64,000 nt of DNA from Corynebacterium sp. p3-SID1056 (GCF_025152525.1 NZ_JALXXL010000001.1:1-64000), one strand, 5' to 3'. Positions 37,321 to 45,965 are shown, counted from the stretch's first letter. The notes: a model not told the origin generated them from the sequence alone. Numbers and translations are program-made.

Positions 37321-37344
37321 ACCGGCCATTGCATTATGACCGGT
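37321..37344 (+). promoter_or_regulatory. Inverted-repeat operator candidate upstream of the PTS genes
   Basis: ACCGGCCAT and ATGACCGGT form a near-perfect dyad (8 of 9 pairs) around TGCATT, 24 bp before the PTS start codon. AT-rich TAATACATAT at about 37303-37312 could be the -10 region, which would put the dyad where a repressor blocks initiation. No regulator gene is adjacent. Confidence 0.55.
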
Positions 37345-37368
37345 ACCTGCTAGAAAAGGGGACTAAAG

Positions 37369-38187
37369 ATGTCCACAATAGATCAGCTCCTTGCGCCTGG
37401 CGCGGTCGAGCTCAACGCGCGCGCAGGAGATTGGCGAGAGGCAATTCGTCTCGCCGGGGCACTGCTCGAGCGATCCGGCAACGCCACAGAAGCCTACACG
37501 GATGCGATGGTGCATTCCGTGGAAGACAACGGGCCCTACATTGTGGTCGCCCCGGGCTTCGCTTTTGCGCATGCCCGCCCGTCGGAGGCGGTGAGACACA
37601 CGGCCCTTTCCTGGGTGAGGCTCACCGAGCCTGTGGAATTCGGCCACAAGTCGAATGACCCAGTCACCCTCGTCGTGGCCCTGGCTGCCCGCGACGCATC
37701 GGAACACCTTGCGGCCATGAAGGAACTGGCGGGGCTACTCGGCTGCTCCGCCACCCGCAGTGCCTTAGACAGCGCCTCCACGGAGGCGGAGTTACGTCAG
37801 GTCCTCGACTCCGCGGGGACGAAGCAAAGGGCCGCCACACCGAGCGCCGCTGCAGCAGCGCAGCCCACACCGGCCGAAACGCGCAGCGACTCCGTGCCCT
37901 CAAAGGGCAAGATCCTCACTGTCTGCGGCAATGGTTTGGGCACCTCGCTGTTTCTTAAAAACACCCTTGAACAGGTACTCGATGCCTGGGGCTGGGGCTC
38001 GTACCTCGATGTCGAAGCCACGGACACCATTTCCGCAAAGGGCCGCGCCAAAGAGGCTGACTTCCTGCTCACTTCGGGAGAGATCGCGGCCACGCTTGGC
38101 GACGTCGGCGTGCCCGTCCATGTCATCGAAGACTTCACCAACACCTCCGAAATTGATGGGGCTCTGCGCGAGCTCTACGACGTGTAA
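37369..38187 (+). CDS. PTS EIIA-EIIB fusion, ascorbate (Ula/Sga) type
   Basis: Phosphoryl-transfer component of a sugar-acid phosphotransferase system. The 272-aa product has an N-terminal EIIA domain with the phospho-accepting His in APGFAFAHARP (about H68). An Ala/Pro/Thr linker (residues 151-178) leads to an EIIB domain with the phospho-Cys in ILTVCGNGLGTSL (C186). In E. coli these are separate UlaC and UlaB proteins; here they are fused. A strong AAAAGGGG ribosome site precedes the ATG. The EIIC gene follows after 11 bp. Catabolic ula genes are not nearby, so the sugar is inferred only by family. Confidence 0.92.
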   Translation: MSTIDQLLAPGAVELNARAGDWREAIRLAGALLERSGNATEAYTDAMVHSVEDNGPYIVVAPGFAFAHARPSEAVRHTALSWVRLTEPVEFGHKSNDPVTLVVALAARDASEHLAAMKELAGLLGCSATRSALDSASTEAELRQVLDSAGTKQRAATPSAAAAAQPTPAETRSDSVPSKGKILTVCGNGLGTSLFLKNTLEQVLDAWGWGSYLDVEATDTISAKGRAKEADFLLTSGEIAATLGDVGVPVHVIEDFTNTSEIDGALRELYDV

Positions 38188-38198
38188 GGCGGCCAACT

Positions 38199-39776
38199 AT
38201 GGATTTCCTCCTCTCCATCGCAAACTTTCTCGTCAACGAGATTCTCTCGGTCCCGGCGTTTCTGATCGGTATCATCACTGCGGTCGGCCTCGCTGCTATG
38301 GGCCGCGGCGTCGGCCAGGTCCTTGGCGGCGCGATCAAGGCGACGCTGGGCTTCTTGCTCATCGGGGCGGGTGCCGGCCTCGTCGTGTCATCGCTTGAGC
38401 CCCTCGGCACCATGATTGCTGGGGCCACCGGTGCGCAGGGCGTAGTACCTACCAACGAAGCCATCGTCGGTATTGCACAGGAGCAGTTCGGGGGCCAGGT
38501 GGCCTGGATCATGATCCTGGGCTTCGTTGTCTCGCTGCTGCTCGCGCGTTTTACGCCGATGAGCTACGTCTTCCTCACTGGTCACCACGTCCTGTTCATG
38601 GCCACGATGCTCACCATGGTGTTGGCCCCCGCAGGCTACTCCTCCTGGGTGGTCGTCCTCTTCGGTGCCGTGCTGCTGGGCATTCTGATGGTTTCCCTAC
38701 CGGCGATTGCGCATCCGTGGACCCGCCGCATCACCGGCGATGACTCCATCGCGATTGGCCACTTCGGCACCGCTGGCTACCTCGCAGCGGGCGCAGTCGG
38801 CAAAGCAGTGGGCGGCACGGGCAAGAGGATGTCCCCGTCGACAGAAGAACTCAAACTGCCTGAGGGCCTCCGCTTTTTGCGCGATTCCATGGTGGCAACC
38901 GCATTGTCGATGGCGCTGATGTACATCGTTTTGGCCTTGCTGTTCATCGCTCGTGCTGGCACCGACGAAGCCTTCACCGCGTTCGAGGGCGGCGCGACCA
39001 GCGTCGGCAACTACCTCATGCAGTCCTTTACTCAGGGCCTGCAGTTCGGCGTTGCCGTTGCAGTCATTCTCTTCGGCGTGCGCACCATTCTTGGAGAGCT
39101 CGTCCCAGCGTTCCAGGGCATTGCTGCCAAGGTCGTGCCCGGTGCCATCCCGGCATTGGATGCGCCGATCGTCTTCCCCTACGCGCAGAATGCCGTCTTG
39201 GTGGGCTTCATTTCTTCCTTCGTCGGTGGCCTCATCGGCCTCGCTGTGCTCTCACTGTGGCTCAACCCCGCCTTCGGCGTTGCGCTGATTCTTCCTGGCC
39301 TGGTTCCGCACTTCTTTACTGGTGGTGCCGCGGGCGTCTACGGCAATGCCACGGGCGGTCGCCGCGGTGCGATTCTCGGTGCCTTCGCCAACGGCCTGCT
39401 GATTACGTTCCTGCCGGCCTTCCTCCTCGGCGTGCTCGGTTCCTTCGGCTCCGCGAACACTACCTTCGGCGATGCCGACTTCGGCTGGTTTGGTCTGCTG
39501 TTGGGCTGGTCGATTCGTGCCGACGGTGCAGTGGGCCTCATCCTTGTCGCTCTGTGTGGTGCCGCAGTGTTTGCCCTCGGCTGGGTCTCGCAGCGCAAGC
39601 TTGTCGACGCCCACTGGGACCCCACCCCATGGCGCCCAACTCCCGGTGAAGGCGCAGCAGCCGCTGCCAACCCCGACGTCACGCCGCTCGCTGCTGGCCA
39701 GACCGCCGCGTCGAAGAAGTACCCCAAGGTGCTGCCGCCTGAGGGCGCACCAGTTCCGCCAGCGCGGATCTCCTAG
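38199..39776 (+). CDS. ulaA: PTS EIIC permease, ascorbate type (UlaA/SgaT)
   Basis: Membrane channel of the PTS that takes up and phosphorylates ascorbate or a related sugar acid. The 525-aa product has about eleven TM helices and UlaA-type segments (GRGVGQVLGGAIKATLGFLL, LDAPIVFPYAQNAVLVGF, HFFTGGAAGVYGNATGGRRG). A 60-residue Ala/Pro-rich cytoplasmic tail ends the protein. Its stop codon directly abuts the stop codon of the converging DUF4193 gene, leaving no intergenic base. Confidence 0.9.
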   Translation: MDFLLSIANFLVNEILSVPAFLIGIITAVGLAAMGRGVGQVLGGAIKATLGFLLIGAGAGLVVSSLEPLGTMIAGATGAQGVVPTNEAIVGIAQEQFGGQVAWIMILGFVVSLLLARFTPMSYVFLTGHHVLFMATMLTMVLAPAGYSSWVVVLFGAVLLGILMVSLPAIAHPWTRRITGDDSIAIGHFGTAGYLAAGAVGKAVGGTGKRMSPSTEELKLPEGLRFLRDSMVATALSMALMYIVLALLFIARAGTDEAFTAFEGGATSVGNYLMQSFTQGLQFGVAVAVILFGVRTILGELVPAFQGIAAKVVPGAIPALDAPIVFPYAQNAVLVGFISSFVGGLIGLAVLSLWLNPAFGVALILPGLVPHFFTGGAAGVYGNATGGRRGAILGAFANGLLITFLPAFLLGVLGSFGSANTTFGDADFGWFGLLLGWSIRADGAVGLILVALCGAAVFALGWVSQRKLVDAHWDPTPWRPTPGEGAAAAANPDVTPLAAGQTAASKKYPKVLPPEGAPVPPARIS

Positions 39777-40073
39777 TTACTCGCAGTCGAGGCAGAACTT
39801 CGAGCCGTCGTCTGCGGTGTACGCCAGGCGCTTCTTCTTCTGCACCAGGAAGCAAGAGGCGCAGGTAAATTCGTCATCCTGACGCGGCTTGACCTCGACG
39901 TTGAGCTCCTCGCCGGACAGATCCTGCGGCGGAATCTCCACGGGCTCGACGATCTCGCCCTCATCGTCCATGCTGCTGCCGGCGACCTCCGCGGCCTTCA
40001 GGCCTTCCAGCGAGTCGGTCGCGATATCATCGTCTTCAAGACGGCGGCGCGGTGCATCGTAATCCGTGGCCAT
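39777..40073 (-). CDS. DUF4193-family small zinc-ribbon-like protein
   Basis: Unknown function, conserved near sigA in actinobacteria. The 98-aa acidic product ends with a Cys4 arrangement: CASC in the middle of the C-terminal half and CLDC at the terminus (FTCASCFLVQKKKR, SKFCLDCE), likely a metal-binding ribbon. Start at ATG 40073, with GGGAGTG upstream; 3 extra codons were trimmed. Confidence 0.9.
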   Translation of the reverse strand: MATDYDAPRRRLEDDDIATDSLEGLKAAEVAGSSMDDEGEIVEPVEIPPQDLSGEELNVEVKPRQDDEFTCASCFLVQKKKRLAYTADDGSKFCLDCE

Positions 40074-40221
40074 AGCAAGCACTCCCTAGCTCAAACATCG
40101 TTGGTATTCAGCGTCGTATCAGCACGCGTTTGAGCGGAATACTAAATCATTGCTCTGCGTCTGTCACTTTCAGCCCACACGCTGCAGCTTTCTCCGGTTT
40201 TGCGCCGCCGAACACGGCGCG

Positions 40222-41094
40222 CTACCTGGCCCCAAGGTCCCGGTCGGCCCCCGCCTCATGCAGCAGCTCGGCGAGTTCCCGCGCGATCCCGGGGGCGCAC
40301 GCGGTGACGAGCGCGCCGTCACCGCCACGGTCGCTCACACCCGGGTGCGACACGACTGCCCCAGCCTCGGCGGCGATCACGGCCCCGGCTGCGTAATCCC
40401 ACGGGTGGGTGCCGTGCTCGTAATAGGCATCCACACTGCCCTCGGCCACGCGGCACAAGTCCAGTGCCGCCGAGCCCATGCGCCGGATGTCGCGCACGAC
40501 GGGTAAGACTGTGTGCAGAATCTCGGCCTGTTTCGCGCGCCATTCGGCGTCGTAGGCAAACCCGGTCGCGAGCAGCGTGGTGGCCAGCTGCGATTTGCGG
40601 GAGGCTCGGAGGGGGTACACGTTGCCGTCGGCAAGCAGGCTGGCACCCTCCCCCACAGCCGCGCGGTAGACCACACCGCGTGCCACATCGGCAACCGCCC
40701 CTGCCACGAGCTCACCGTTGACGGCGACGCCCACCGAAACCGCGTACGCGGGGATCCCGTAGATGAAATTCACGGTGCCGTCGATCGGGTCGATGACCCA
40801 CTCCACTCCGGTGCGAGTGGGGACTGCGGAGCCCTCCTCGCCCACGATGCCGTCGTCAGGACGCAGCTCGGCAAGGCGCTGTGCCACGCGCGCCTCGCAC
40901 CCCTTGTCCACCGCAGTGACCGGGTCAACCTCCGAAGACTTCGTCTCCGACACCATTGCCACGGAACCATGCTTGGTCAGAAAGGCGCGCTGATGCGCGA
41001 CGAACTCCGCGGCATCGGTGACAAGCTCCACGCACATGTCGCGCAGCTCGATCGGGTTAGGCAGGTTGGCAGGTACAATATCCATGCTTTCCAT
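40222..41094 (-). CDS. suhB: Inositol monophosphatase family protein
   Basis: Mg2+-dependent phosphatase releasing myo-inositol from inositol phosphates, in line with this organism's need for inositol lipids. The 290-aa product has the metal-binding signature GEEGSAVP, then [15 protein letters not shown], and the second Asp in [17 protein letters not shown]. Two starts are possible (41094, MESMDIV; or 41085, MDIVPANL). The longer is listed and neither has a strong ribosome site. Divergent from ppgK, as in mycobacteria. Confidence 0.92.
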   Translation of the reverse strand: MESMDIVPANLPNPIELRDMCVELVTDAAEFVAHQRAFLTKHGSVAMVSETKSSEVDPVTAVDKGCEARVAQRLAELRPDDGIVGEEGSAVPTRTGVEWVIDPIDGTVNFIYGIPAYAVSVGVAVNGELVAGAVADVARGVVYRAAVGEGASLLADGNVYPLRASRKSQLATTLLATGFAYDAEWRAKQAEILHTVLPVVRDIRRMGSAALDLCRVAEGSVDAYYEHGTHPWDYAAGAVIAAEAGAVVSHPGVSDRGGDGALVTACAPGIARELAELLHEAGADRDLGAR

Positions 41095-41147
41095 CGTGCC
41101 CGCACCAAGCCGCGGTCGCATCCCAGGTGCTCGGCCGCGAGCTTTTG

Positions 41148-41153
41148 TAAGGT
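41148..41153 (+). promoter_or_regulatory. -10 box of ppgK (leaderless)
   Basis: TAAGGT ends 7 nt before ATG 41161; no Shine-Dalgarno sequence. Confidence 0.65.
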
Positions 41154-41160
41154 TGAATGC

Positions 41161-41949
41161 ATGAGCGAAACGACAGCAACTCACGAGCCTTCAGCCTCCC
41201 CAAATTTAGGCTTCGGCGTCGATGTCGGCGGTTCCGGAATCAAAGGCGCAGTCGTCGACCTGCACACCGGCGAATTTGTCGGCGAACGCAAAAAGATTGC
41301 CACGCCGAAACCCGCCACCCCAGAGGCGGTAGCTAAGACCGTAGCGACGATCGTGCGCGAACATGACTGGCAAGGCCCGGTCGGCATCACGCTCCCGTCG
41401 GTAATCAAACAGCAGGTTGCCACCACCGCCGCCAACATCGACCCATCGTGGGTCGGCACACAGGTCCATGACCTGTTCACACAGGCGCTCGGCCGCGAAG
41501 AGATCGCGGTGCTTAACGACGCTGACGCGGCCGGTGTCGCCGAAGTCGCCTTCGGGGAGCCGCAGGCGCGCGAAGGCGCGGTCATCTTCCTCACTCTCGG
41601 CACAGGCATTGGTTCGGCGCTGTTTATCGACGGCACCTTATTCCCCAACACCGAGCTAGGCCACCTCCTGCTCGACGGCAAGGAGGCCGAGCACCTCGCA
41701 TCTTCGGCCGCCAAAGACCGCGAGGACTTGAGCTACAAGAAGTGGGCGAAGCGCGTCGATTCCGTCCTGCACGAGTATGCCCGCCTTCTGAACCCGGCGA
41801 CCTTTATCGTCGGCGGCGGCATCTCCCGCAAAGCCGAAAAGTGGGTGCCCTTGCTCACAGTGGACATCCCGGTCATTCCGGCGAAGCTGCGAAACCGTGC
41901 GGGCATCGTCGGTGCTGCAATGGCCGCGCACACGCACCTTGCCCCTTAA
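41161..41949 (+). CDS. ppgK: Polyphosphate glucokinase
   Basis: Phosphorylates glucose using inorganic polyphosphate (and ATP), a PTS-independent entry to glycolysis. The 262-aa ROK-fold product has the phosphate motif [25 protein letters not shown], the catalytic Asp in [12 protein letters not shown], and the adenosine/phosphate motif [13 protein letters not shown]. The frame is open far upstream across suhB, but the TAAGGT-N7 signal fixes the start at 41161. Lies between suhB and sigA, as in M. tuberculosis. Confidence 0.95.
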   Translation: MSETTATHEPSASPNLGFGVDVGGSGIKGAVVDLHTGEFVGERKKIATPKPATPEAVAKTVATIVREHDWQGPVGITLPSVIKQQVATTAANIDPSWVGTQVHDLFTQALGREEIAVLNDADAAGVAEVAFGEPQAREGAVIFLTLGTGIGSALFIDGTLFPNTELGHLLLDGKEAEHLASSAAKDREDLSYKKWAKRVDSVLHEYARLLNPATFIVGGGISRKAEKWVPLLTVDIPVIPAKLRNRAGIVGAAMAAHTHLAP

Positions 41950-42092
41950 GGCCCCTTAAGCCCCAACCGCCAAGCGCAGGCTTTCATGTACGGTGGGCAC
42001 CGGACAAGAGCCACTGTCCTACAAGCGTGGTTGCAAAATCGCAGCGCAATGCGACGTTGTGAACGTAAAAGCCGAGACTCGCGGCGGGGCTT

Positions 42093-42118
42093 GGAATAGA
42101 TTCAGCGCCCAGCCTGTT
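42093..42118 (+). promoter_or_regulatory. SigH/SigR-type promoter of sigA
   Basis: GGAAT (42093-42097), exactly 18 bp, then GTT (42116-42118) matches the established GGAAT-N18/19-GTT consensus for SigH/SigR ECF factors. It lies about 145 bp before the sigA start. Confidence 0.7.
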
Positions 42119-42123
42119 AAGAT
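42118..42123 (+). promoter_or_regulatory. Possible housekeeping -10 box of sigA
   Basis: TAAGAT fits the TANNNT consensus and overlaps the GTT of the SigH-type promoter, which would make two sigma factors use nearly the same start site. No good -35 is visible 17 bp upstream. Confidence 0.4.
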
Positions 42124-42212
42124 GGGCGTTCTACAAATCGAACCATTGCGCAACCAGACAAGATGTGCATCACACCTTGTCCGCAGCGCACGCGCGGTCT
42201 TGCGAAGGCATG

Positions 42213-42234
42213 ACTCCCACCCGGGTGTGGGAGT
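42213..42234 (+). other. Hairpin in the sigA 5' leader
   Basis: ACTCCCAC and GTGGGAGT form a perfect 8-bp stem with a 6-nt loop, 29 nt before the sigA start. No T-run follows, so it is not an intrinsic terminator; a translational or stability role is possible. Confidence 0.5.
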
Positions 42235-42263
42235 GCCCCCGCTTTACGCAAGCCCGCGGTGAG

Positions 42264-43829
42264 ATGGTGGCAGTGGACAACGACCAAAACGGCGAAAGGG
42301 CGTACGTGGTAGCCAGCGAAGCTTCAGGCAATAACAGCGTCGACGATGCAGCACAGGCATCTTCCGACGGCGGAGCAGGCAACGGGTCGGGCGACGCCGC
42401 GGCATCGACTGCAAAGAAAACTGCGAAAAAGACAGCCAAGAAGACCGCGCGCAAGAAGGCGACGAAAAAGACCGCGAAGAAGACCGCAAAGAAGACTGCG
42501 CGCAAGAAGGCGACGAAAAAGACCGCTCGTAAGTCTGCCAAGAAGTCCGCACGCAAGAAAGCGACGGCGGCGCACGCTGAGCAGTCCAAGGTCGATGAGG
42601 AAGAGCTGCGCACCGACGCGCTGCTCGACGACGTAGATGACCCCGAGGACCGCGACGATGAGGACTACGACCCGGATCTCGCGGACGACGCGGACTTTGA
42701 TGACGAACTCGCCGAAGACATCGATGACGACCTCGATGAAGGCCTCGACGATGAAGACGATGAGGACGACGAAGACGACCGTGACGAAGAGGACGATGAC
42801 GACGACGAAGAGGAAGAAGATTCCTCTTCTGTCTGGGACATCGAGGAGTCTGCGGCGCTGCGCCAGGCTCGCAAAGATGCCCAGCTGACTGCATCTGCCG
42901 ACTCCGTACGCGCGTACCTCAAGCAGATCGGTAAGGTCGCACTGCTCGATGCAGAGCAAGAGGTCTCGCTGGCGAAGCGCATCGAGGCCGGCCTCTATGC
43001 GCAGCACCGCCTCGACGAGATGCAGCGCGCAGCAGCCGAGGGCGACAAGGACGCCAAGCTCACCCCTGCTGTCAAGCGCGACTTCCGCGCCGTCGCCCGC
43101 GACGGCCGCAAGGCGAAGAATCACCTGCTGGAGGCCAACTTGCGTCTGGTGGTGTCGCTGGCGAAGCGATACACCGGCCGCGGTATGGCGTTCTTGGACC
43201 TCATCCAGGAAGGCAACCTCGGTTTGATCCGCGCCGTGGAGAAGTTCGACTACTCCAAGGGCTACAAGTTCTCCACCTACGCCACCTGGTGGATTCGCCA
43301 AGCAATCACCCGCGCAATGGCGGACCAGGCGCGCACCATTCGTATCCCGGTGCACATGGTCGAGGTCATCAACAAGCTCGGCCGAATCCAGCGCGAACTG
43401 CTGCAGGACCTGGGCCGCGAGCCGACGCCGCTGGAGCTGGCCAAGGAGATGGACATCACCGAGGAGAAGGTGATGGAGATCCAGCAGTACGCGCGCGAGC
43501 CGATCTCTCTGGACCAGACCATCGGCGACGAGGGCGACAGCCAGCTCGGTGACTTCATCGAGGACTCCGAGGCCGTGGTCGCAGTCGACGCAGTGTCCTT
43601 TACCTTGCTGCAGGACCAGCTCCAGGACGTGCTGCACACGCTCTCCGAGCGCGAGGCCGGCGTGGTGCGCCTGCGTTTCGGCCTCACCGACGGTATGCCG
43701 CGCACTTTAGACGAGATCGGCCAGGTCTACGGGGTGACGCGCGAGCGTATCCGCCAGATCGAGTCCAAGACGATGTCGAAGCTGCGCCACCCGTCGCGCT
43801 CGCAGGTTCTGCGCGATTACCTAGACTAG
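42264..43829 (+). CDS. sigA: Primary RNA polymerase sigma factor SigA
   Basis: Housekeeping sigma factor. The 521-aa product has a long non-conserved N-terminus: a Lys/Ala/Thr histone-H1-like stretch (about residues 50-101), then an Asp/Glu-rich acidic stretch (about 110-190). Canonical regions follow: 1.2 ([20 protein letters not shown]), 2.1-2.4 ([50 protein letters not shown]), 3, and 4.2 with the helix-turn-helix [23 protein letters not shown] 42264 is the most likely start, but GTG 42273 is possible. A SigH-type promoter and a 5' hairpin precede it; a bidirectional terminator follows. Confidence 0.96.
   Translation: MVAVDNDQNGERAYVVASEASGNNSVDDAAQASSDGGAGNGSGDAAASTAKKTAKKTAKKTARKKATKKTAKKTAKKTARKKATKKTARKSAKKSARKKATAAHAEQSKVDEEELRTDALLDDVDDPEDRDDEDYDPDLADDADFDDELAEDIDDDLDEGLDDEDDEDDEDDRDEEDDDDDEEEEDSSSVWDIEESAALRQARKDAQLTASADSVRAYLKQIGKVALLDAEQEVSLAKRIEAGLYAQHRLDEMQRAAAEGDKDAKLTPAVKRDFRAVARDGRKAKNHLLEANLRLVVSLAKRYTGRGMAFLDLIQEGNLGLIRAVEKFDYSKGYKFSTYATWWIRQAITRAMADQARTIRIPVHMVEVINKLGRIQRELLQDLGREPTPLELAKEMDITEEKVMEIQQYAREPISLDQTIGDEGDSQLGDFIEDSEAVVAVDAVSFTLLQDQLQDVLHTLSEREAGVVRLRFGLTDGMPRTLDEIGQVYGVTRERIRQIESKTMSKLRHPSRSQVLRDYLD
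42411..42566 (+). repeat. Lysine-rich coding repeat in sigA
   Basis: Imperfect tandem codons for [20 protein letters not shown] units repeat with a 51-bp DNA period (for example GCAAGAAGGCGACGAAAAAG at 42451 and 42502). The translated product resembles bacterial H1-like DNA-binding tails. Confidence 0.8.
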
Positions 43830-43847
43830 GTACCCTCCAAGTACGCC

Positions 43848-43898
43848 AACGCCGGTGTACTCAGGAACACCTCGTTTCCTGAGTACACCGGCGTTTTT
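43848..43898. terminator. Strong bidirectional terminator between sigA and the helicase gene
   Basis: Two 20-nt arms, 43848-43867 and 43876-43895, are exact reverse complements (core GCCGGTGTACTCAGG) around an 8-nt loop. TTTTT follows on the plus strand. The mirrored base composition can serve the converging minus-strand gene as well. Confidence 0.95.
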
Positions 43899-43906
43899 CG
43901 TGCGAC

Positions 43907-45664
43907 CTACCAGCCGCGCAGGTAGTCGATGCGCTGCCTCAGCTGCTCGGCGCTGCACAACGCCGTCGGCGGTCCCCCGCATGCCTTCCGCACCTCGGTG
44001 TGGATCGCACCGTGCGGGCGGCCAGTTTTGCCCGCGACAATCGAAACGCGGTCATTGAGTTCTTTGCGCAGCCGCGGGATTTCATCCGCTGCGTTAGCCG
44101 CAGCTCCCGGCGCGGCGGGGGCCGTCTTCTTCGGCTGCGGTTCCCCGAGTATCTTCGCGCGCTCCGCGGCCTCGCGCTCGGCAGCCTTGCGGGCCTTCTC
44201 CTCGGCCTCGCGCGCGTCGAGCTGGTCACTCTGTCGCTTGCGGAGCAGGGTCTTTACCTGTTCTGCATCCAGGAGGCCCGGCAGCCCGAGGAAGTCTTGT
44301 TCCTCCGCGGAGCCGGCCGCGGTGCCGGTGCCGTAGGTTGAGCCGTCGAAAATGAGCGAATCGAGCTCTGCCGAAGCTCCGATGGACTCGTAGCTGGGGG
44401 CCTCGTCCGGCTCGTTTTGCTGGCGATTAGCCTGCTCGATGAGCTCATCGGACCAGCCCTGCTCTCTGTGCGGCTTGCCGAGCACGTGGTCGCGTTGCAC
44501 CTCCATGTTCTCGGCAAGCCCGAGCAGCACCGGCACGGAGGGCAAGAAGACGGAGGCCGACTCGCCTGGCATGCGCGAGCGGACGAAACGGCCGATGGCC
44601 TGGGCGAAAAAGAGCGGCGTCGAGGCGGAGGTGGCGTAGACACCGACAGAAAGGCGCGGCACGTCGACGCCCTCCGAGACCATGCGGACTGCCACCATCC
44701 ACTCGTCCTTTGAGGCCGAGAACTCCTCGATGCGGTCGGAGGCGCCGGGCTCGTCGGAAAGCACGACCGTGACCGGCGTGTTGGACAGCTCCTGCAGGAT
44801 CTTTGCGTAGGCGCGGGCGGTCGTCTTGTTGGTCGCGATGACCAGACCGCCGGCATCCGGCATGTTGCCGCGGATCTTCATCAGGCGAGTGTGCGCGGCC
44901 TGCAGCACGAGCTTAATCCAGTCACCCTTCGGGTCCAGTGCGGTCTTCCACGCGCGCGTCGTTTGCTCGGCGTTGAGTGGTTCGCCGAGGCGCGCGGAAT
45001 ATTCTTCGCCTGCGGAGTCGCGCCATTCCGTCTCGCCACTGTAGGCGAGGAAGACCACTGGGCGCACCACGCCGTCTTTGAGTGCGTGGGCATAGCCGTA
45101 GGTGTAGTCGGCCTCCGAAACGAGGTGGCCCTCGCCGTCCTCGTTGTAGCGCACGAACGGGATCTGCGAGTCATCGGAGCGAAAGGGCGTACCGGTGAGC
45201 GCGAGCCTGTGCTCCACATCGTTGTAGGCCTCGTAGACGCCGTCGCCCCAGCTCTTCGAGTCGCCCGCGTGGTGGATCTCGTCCAGGATGACCATACTAC
45301 GGCGCGCCGAGGCCACCGCGTGGTGCTTGAAGGGGTGCATGCCCACCTGTGCGTAGGTGACCACGATACCGTCGTAGGCAGCGTTGACCGCCGAAGAATT
45401 TGTAAAGTTCGGATCAAGCGACAGCCCGAAGCGCTTCGCGGCATCCGACCACTGGTGCTTCAGGTGCTCGGTGGGCACGACAACGATGAGGCGCTGGACA
45501 GTCTTGTCGCCTAATAAGCGACTGGCCAAAGTCAACGCAAAGGTCGTTTTACCTGCGCCCGGCGTTGCCACGGCGAGGAAGTCACGCGGTTTGGTACGGA
45601 GAAACGAATCAAGGGCCTCTTGCTGCCATTTGCGGAGCTGAGGCCCTGTACTCGGAGCGGTCAC
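43907..45664 (-). CDS. DEAD/DEAH-box SF2 helicase
   Basis: Predicted ATP-dependent nucleic-acid translocase of the type III restriction/UvrB-like SF2 group; cellular role unknown. The 585-aa product has a Q-motif-like LRKWQQEALDSFL, Walker A AVATPGAGKTTFAL, motif II VILDEIHHAG, motif III LALTGTPFR and motif VI QAIGRFVRSR. A C-terminal Lys/Glu/Ala helical region (about 480-545) and a short conserved tail (HGAIHTEVRKACGGP) follow. The start is GTG 45664, overlapping the DUF3039 stop codon as GTGA, so the two are co-translated. No restriction or methylase partner is adjacent. Confidence 0.9.
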   Translation of the reverse strand: MTAPSTGPQLRKWQQEALDSFLRTKPRDFLAVATPGAGKTTFALTLASRLLGDKTVQRLIVVVPTEHLKHQWSDAAKRFGLSLDPNFTNSSAVNAAYDGIVVTYAQVGMHPFKHHAVASARRSMVILDEIHHAGDSKSWGDGVYEAYNDVEHRLALTGTPFRSDDSQIPFVRYNEDGEGHLVSEADYTYGYAHALKDGVVRPVVFLAYSGETEWRDSAGEEYSARLGEPLNAEQTTRAWKTALDPKGDWIKLVLQAAHTRLMKIRGNMPDAGGLVIATNKTTARAYAKILQELSNTPVTVVLSDEPGASDRIEEFSASKDEWMVAVRMVSEGVDVPRLSVGVYATSASTPLFFAQAIGRFVRSRMPGESASVFLPSVPVLLGLAENMEVQRDHVLGKPHREQGWSDELIEQANRQQNEPDEAPSYESIGASAELDSLIFDGSTYGTGTAAGSAEEQDFLGLPGLLDAEQVKTLLRKRQSDQLDAREAEEKARKAAEREAAERAKILGEPQPKKTAPAAPGAAANAADEIPRLRKELNDRVSIVAGKTGRPHGAIHTEVRKACGGPPTALCSAEQLRQRIDYLRGW

Positions 45665-45918
45665 TTGCGACGCAGCCCCTTGTAGATTCGCTCGCAGTCC
45701 GGGCACACAGGCGAGCCGGGCTTGGCCTGCTTCTTGACGGGGAACTTCGCCCCGCACAGCGCGACGACCAGTTTGCCGGACATGGCGGAGTCGACGATTT
45801 GGTCTTTCTTTACGTAGTGGAAGAACTTCGGGGTGCCGTCGTCGGTGGTTGACGAGGTGTCCTCGCGAAGATCGGGGCGCTCAAGAGTCTTCGTCGTCGT
45901 ATTCACGTCCTCCATCAT
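45661..45918 (-). CDS. DUF3039-family small protein
   Basis: Unknown function. The 85-aa product has a polar N-terminus and a core FFHYVKKDQIVDSAMSGKLV with VALCGAKF and VCPDCERIYKG, giving three Cys residues suitable for metal binding. Coupled by a 4-bp overlap to the helicase gene, a pairing also known from other actinobacteria. Tandem ATGs at 45918 and 45915 make the start uncertain by one codon. Divergent from the DUF3099 gene, 47 bp away. Confidence 0.87.
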   Translation of the reverse strand: MMEDVNTTTKTLERPDLREDTSSTTDDGTPKFFHYVKKDQIVDSAMSGKLVVALCGAKFPVKKQAKPGSPVCPDCERIYKGLRRK

Positions 45919-45952
45919 GCCCCAAAGGGGGCCAGTTGTGGCAAAGGGGCGC

Positions 45953-45958
45953 TAACCT
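45953..45958 (+). promoter_or_regulatory. -10 box of the DUF3099 gene (leaderless)
   Basis: TAACCT ends 7 nt before ATG 45966 and no ribosome site is visible. Confidence 0.65.
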
Positions 45959-45965
45959 TTGGCCT

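Noticed and set aside
42411-42566. Possible CRISPR or non-coding tandem repeat
   Set aside because: The repeats are in frame, code for Lys/Ala/Thr in SigA, are imperfect and have no spacers.
45945-45965. DtxR operator overlapping the DUF3099 start
   Set aside because: GCTAACCTTTGGCC contains only part of the 19-bp DtxR consensus and is better explained as the TAACCT -10 box.
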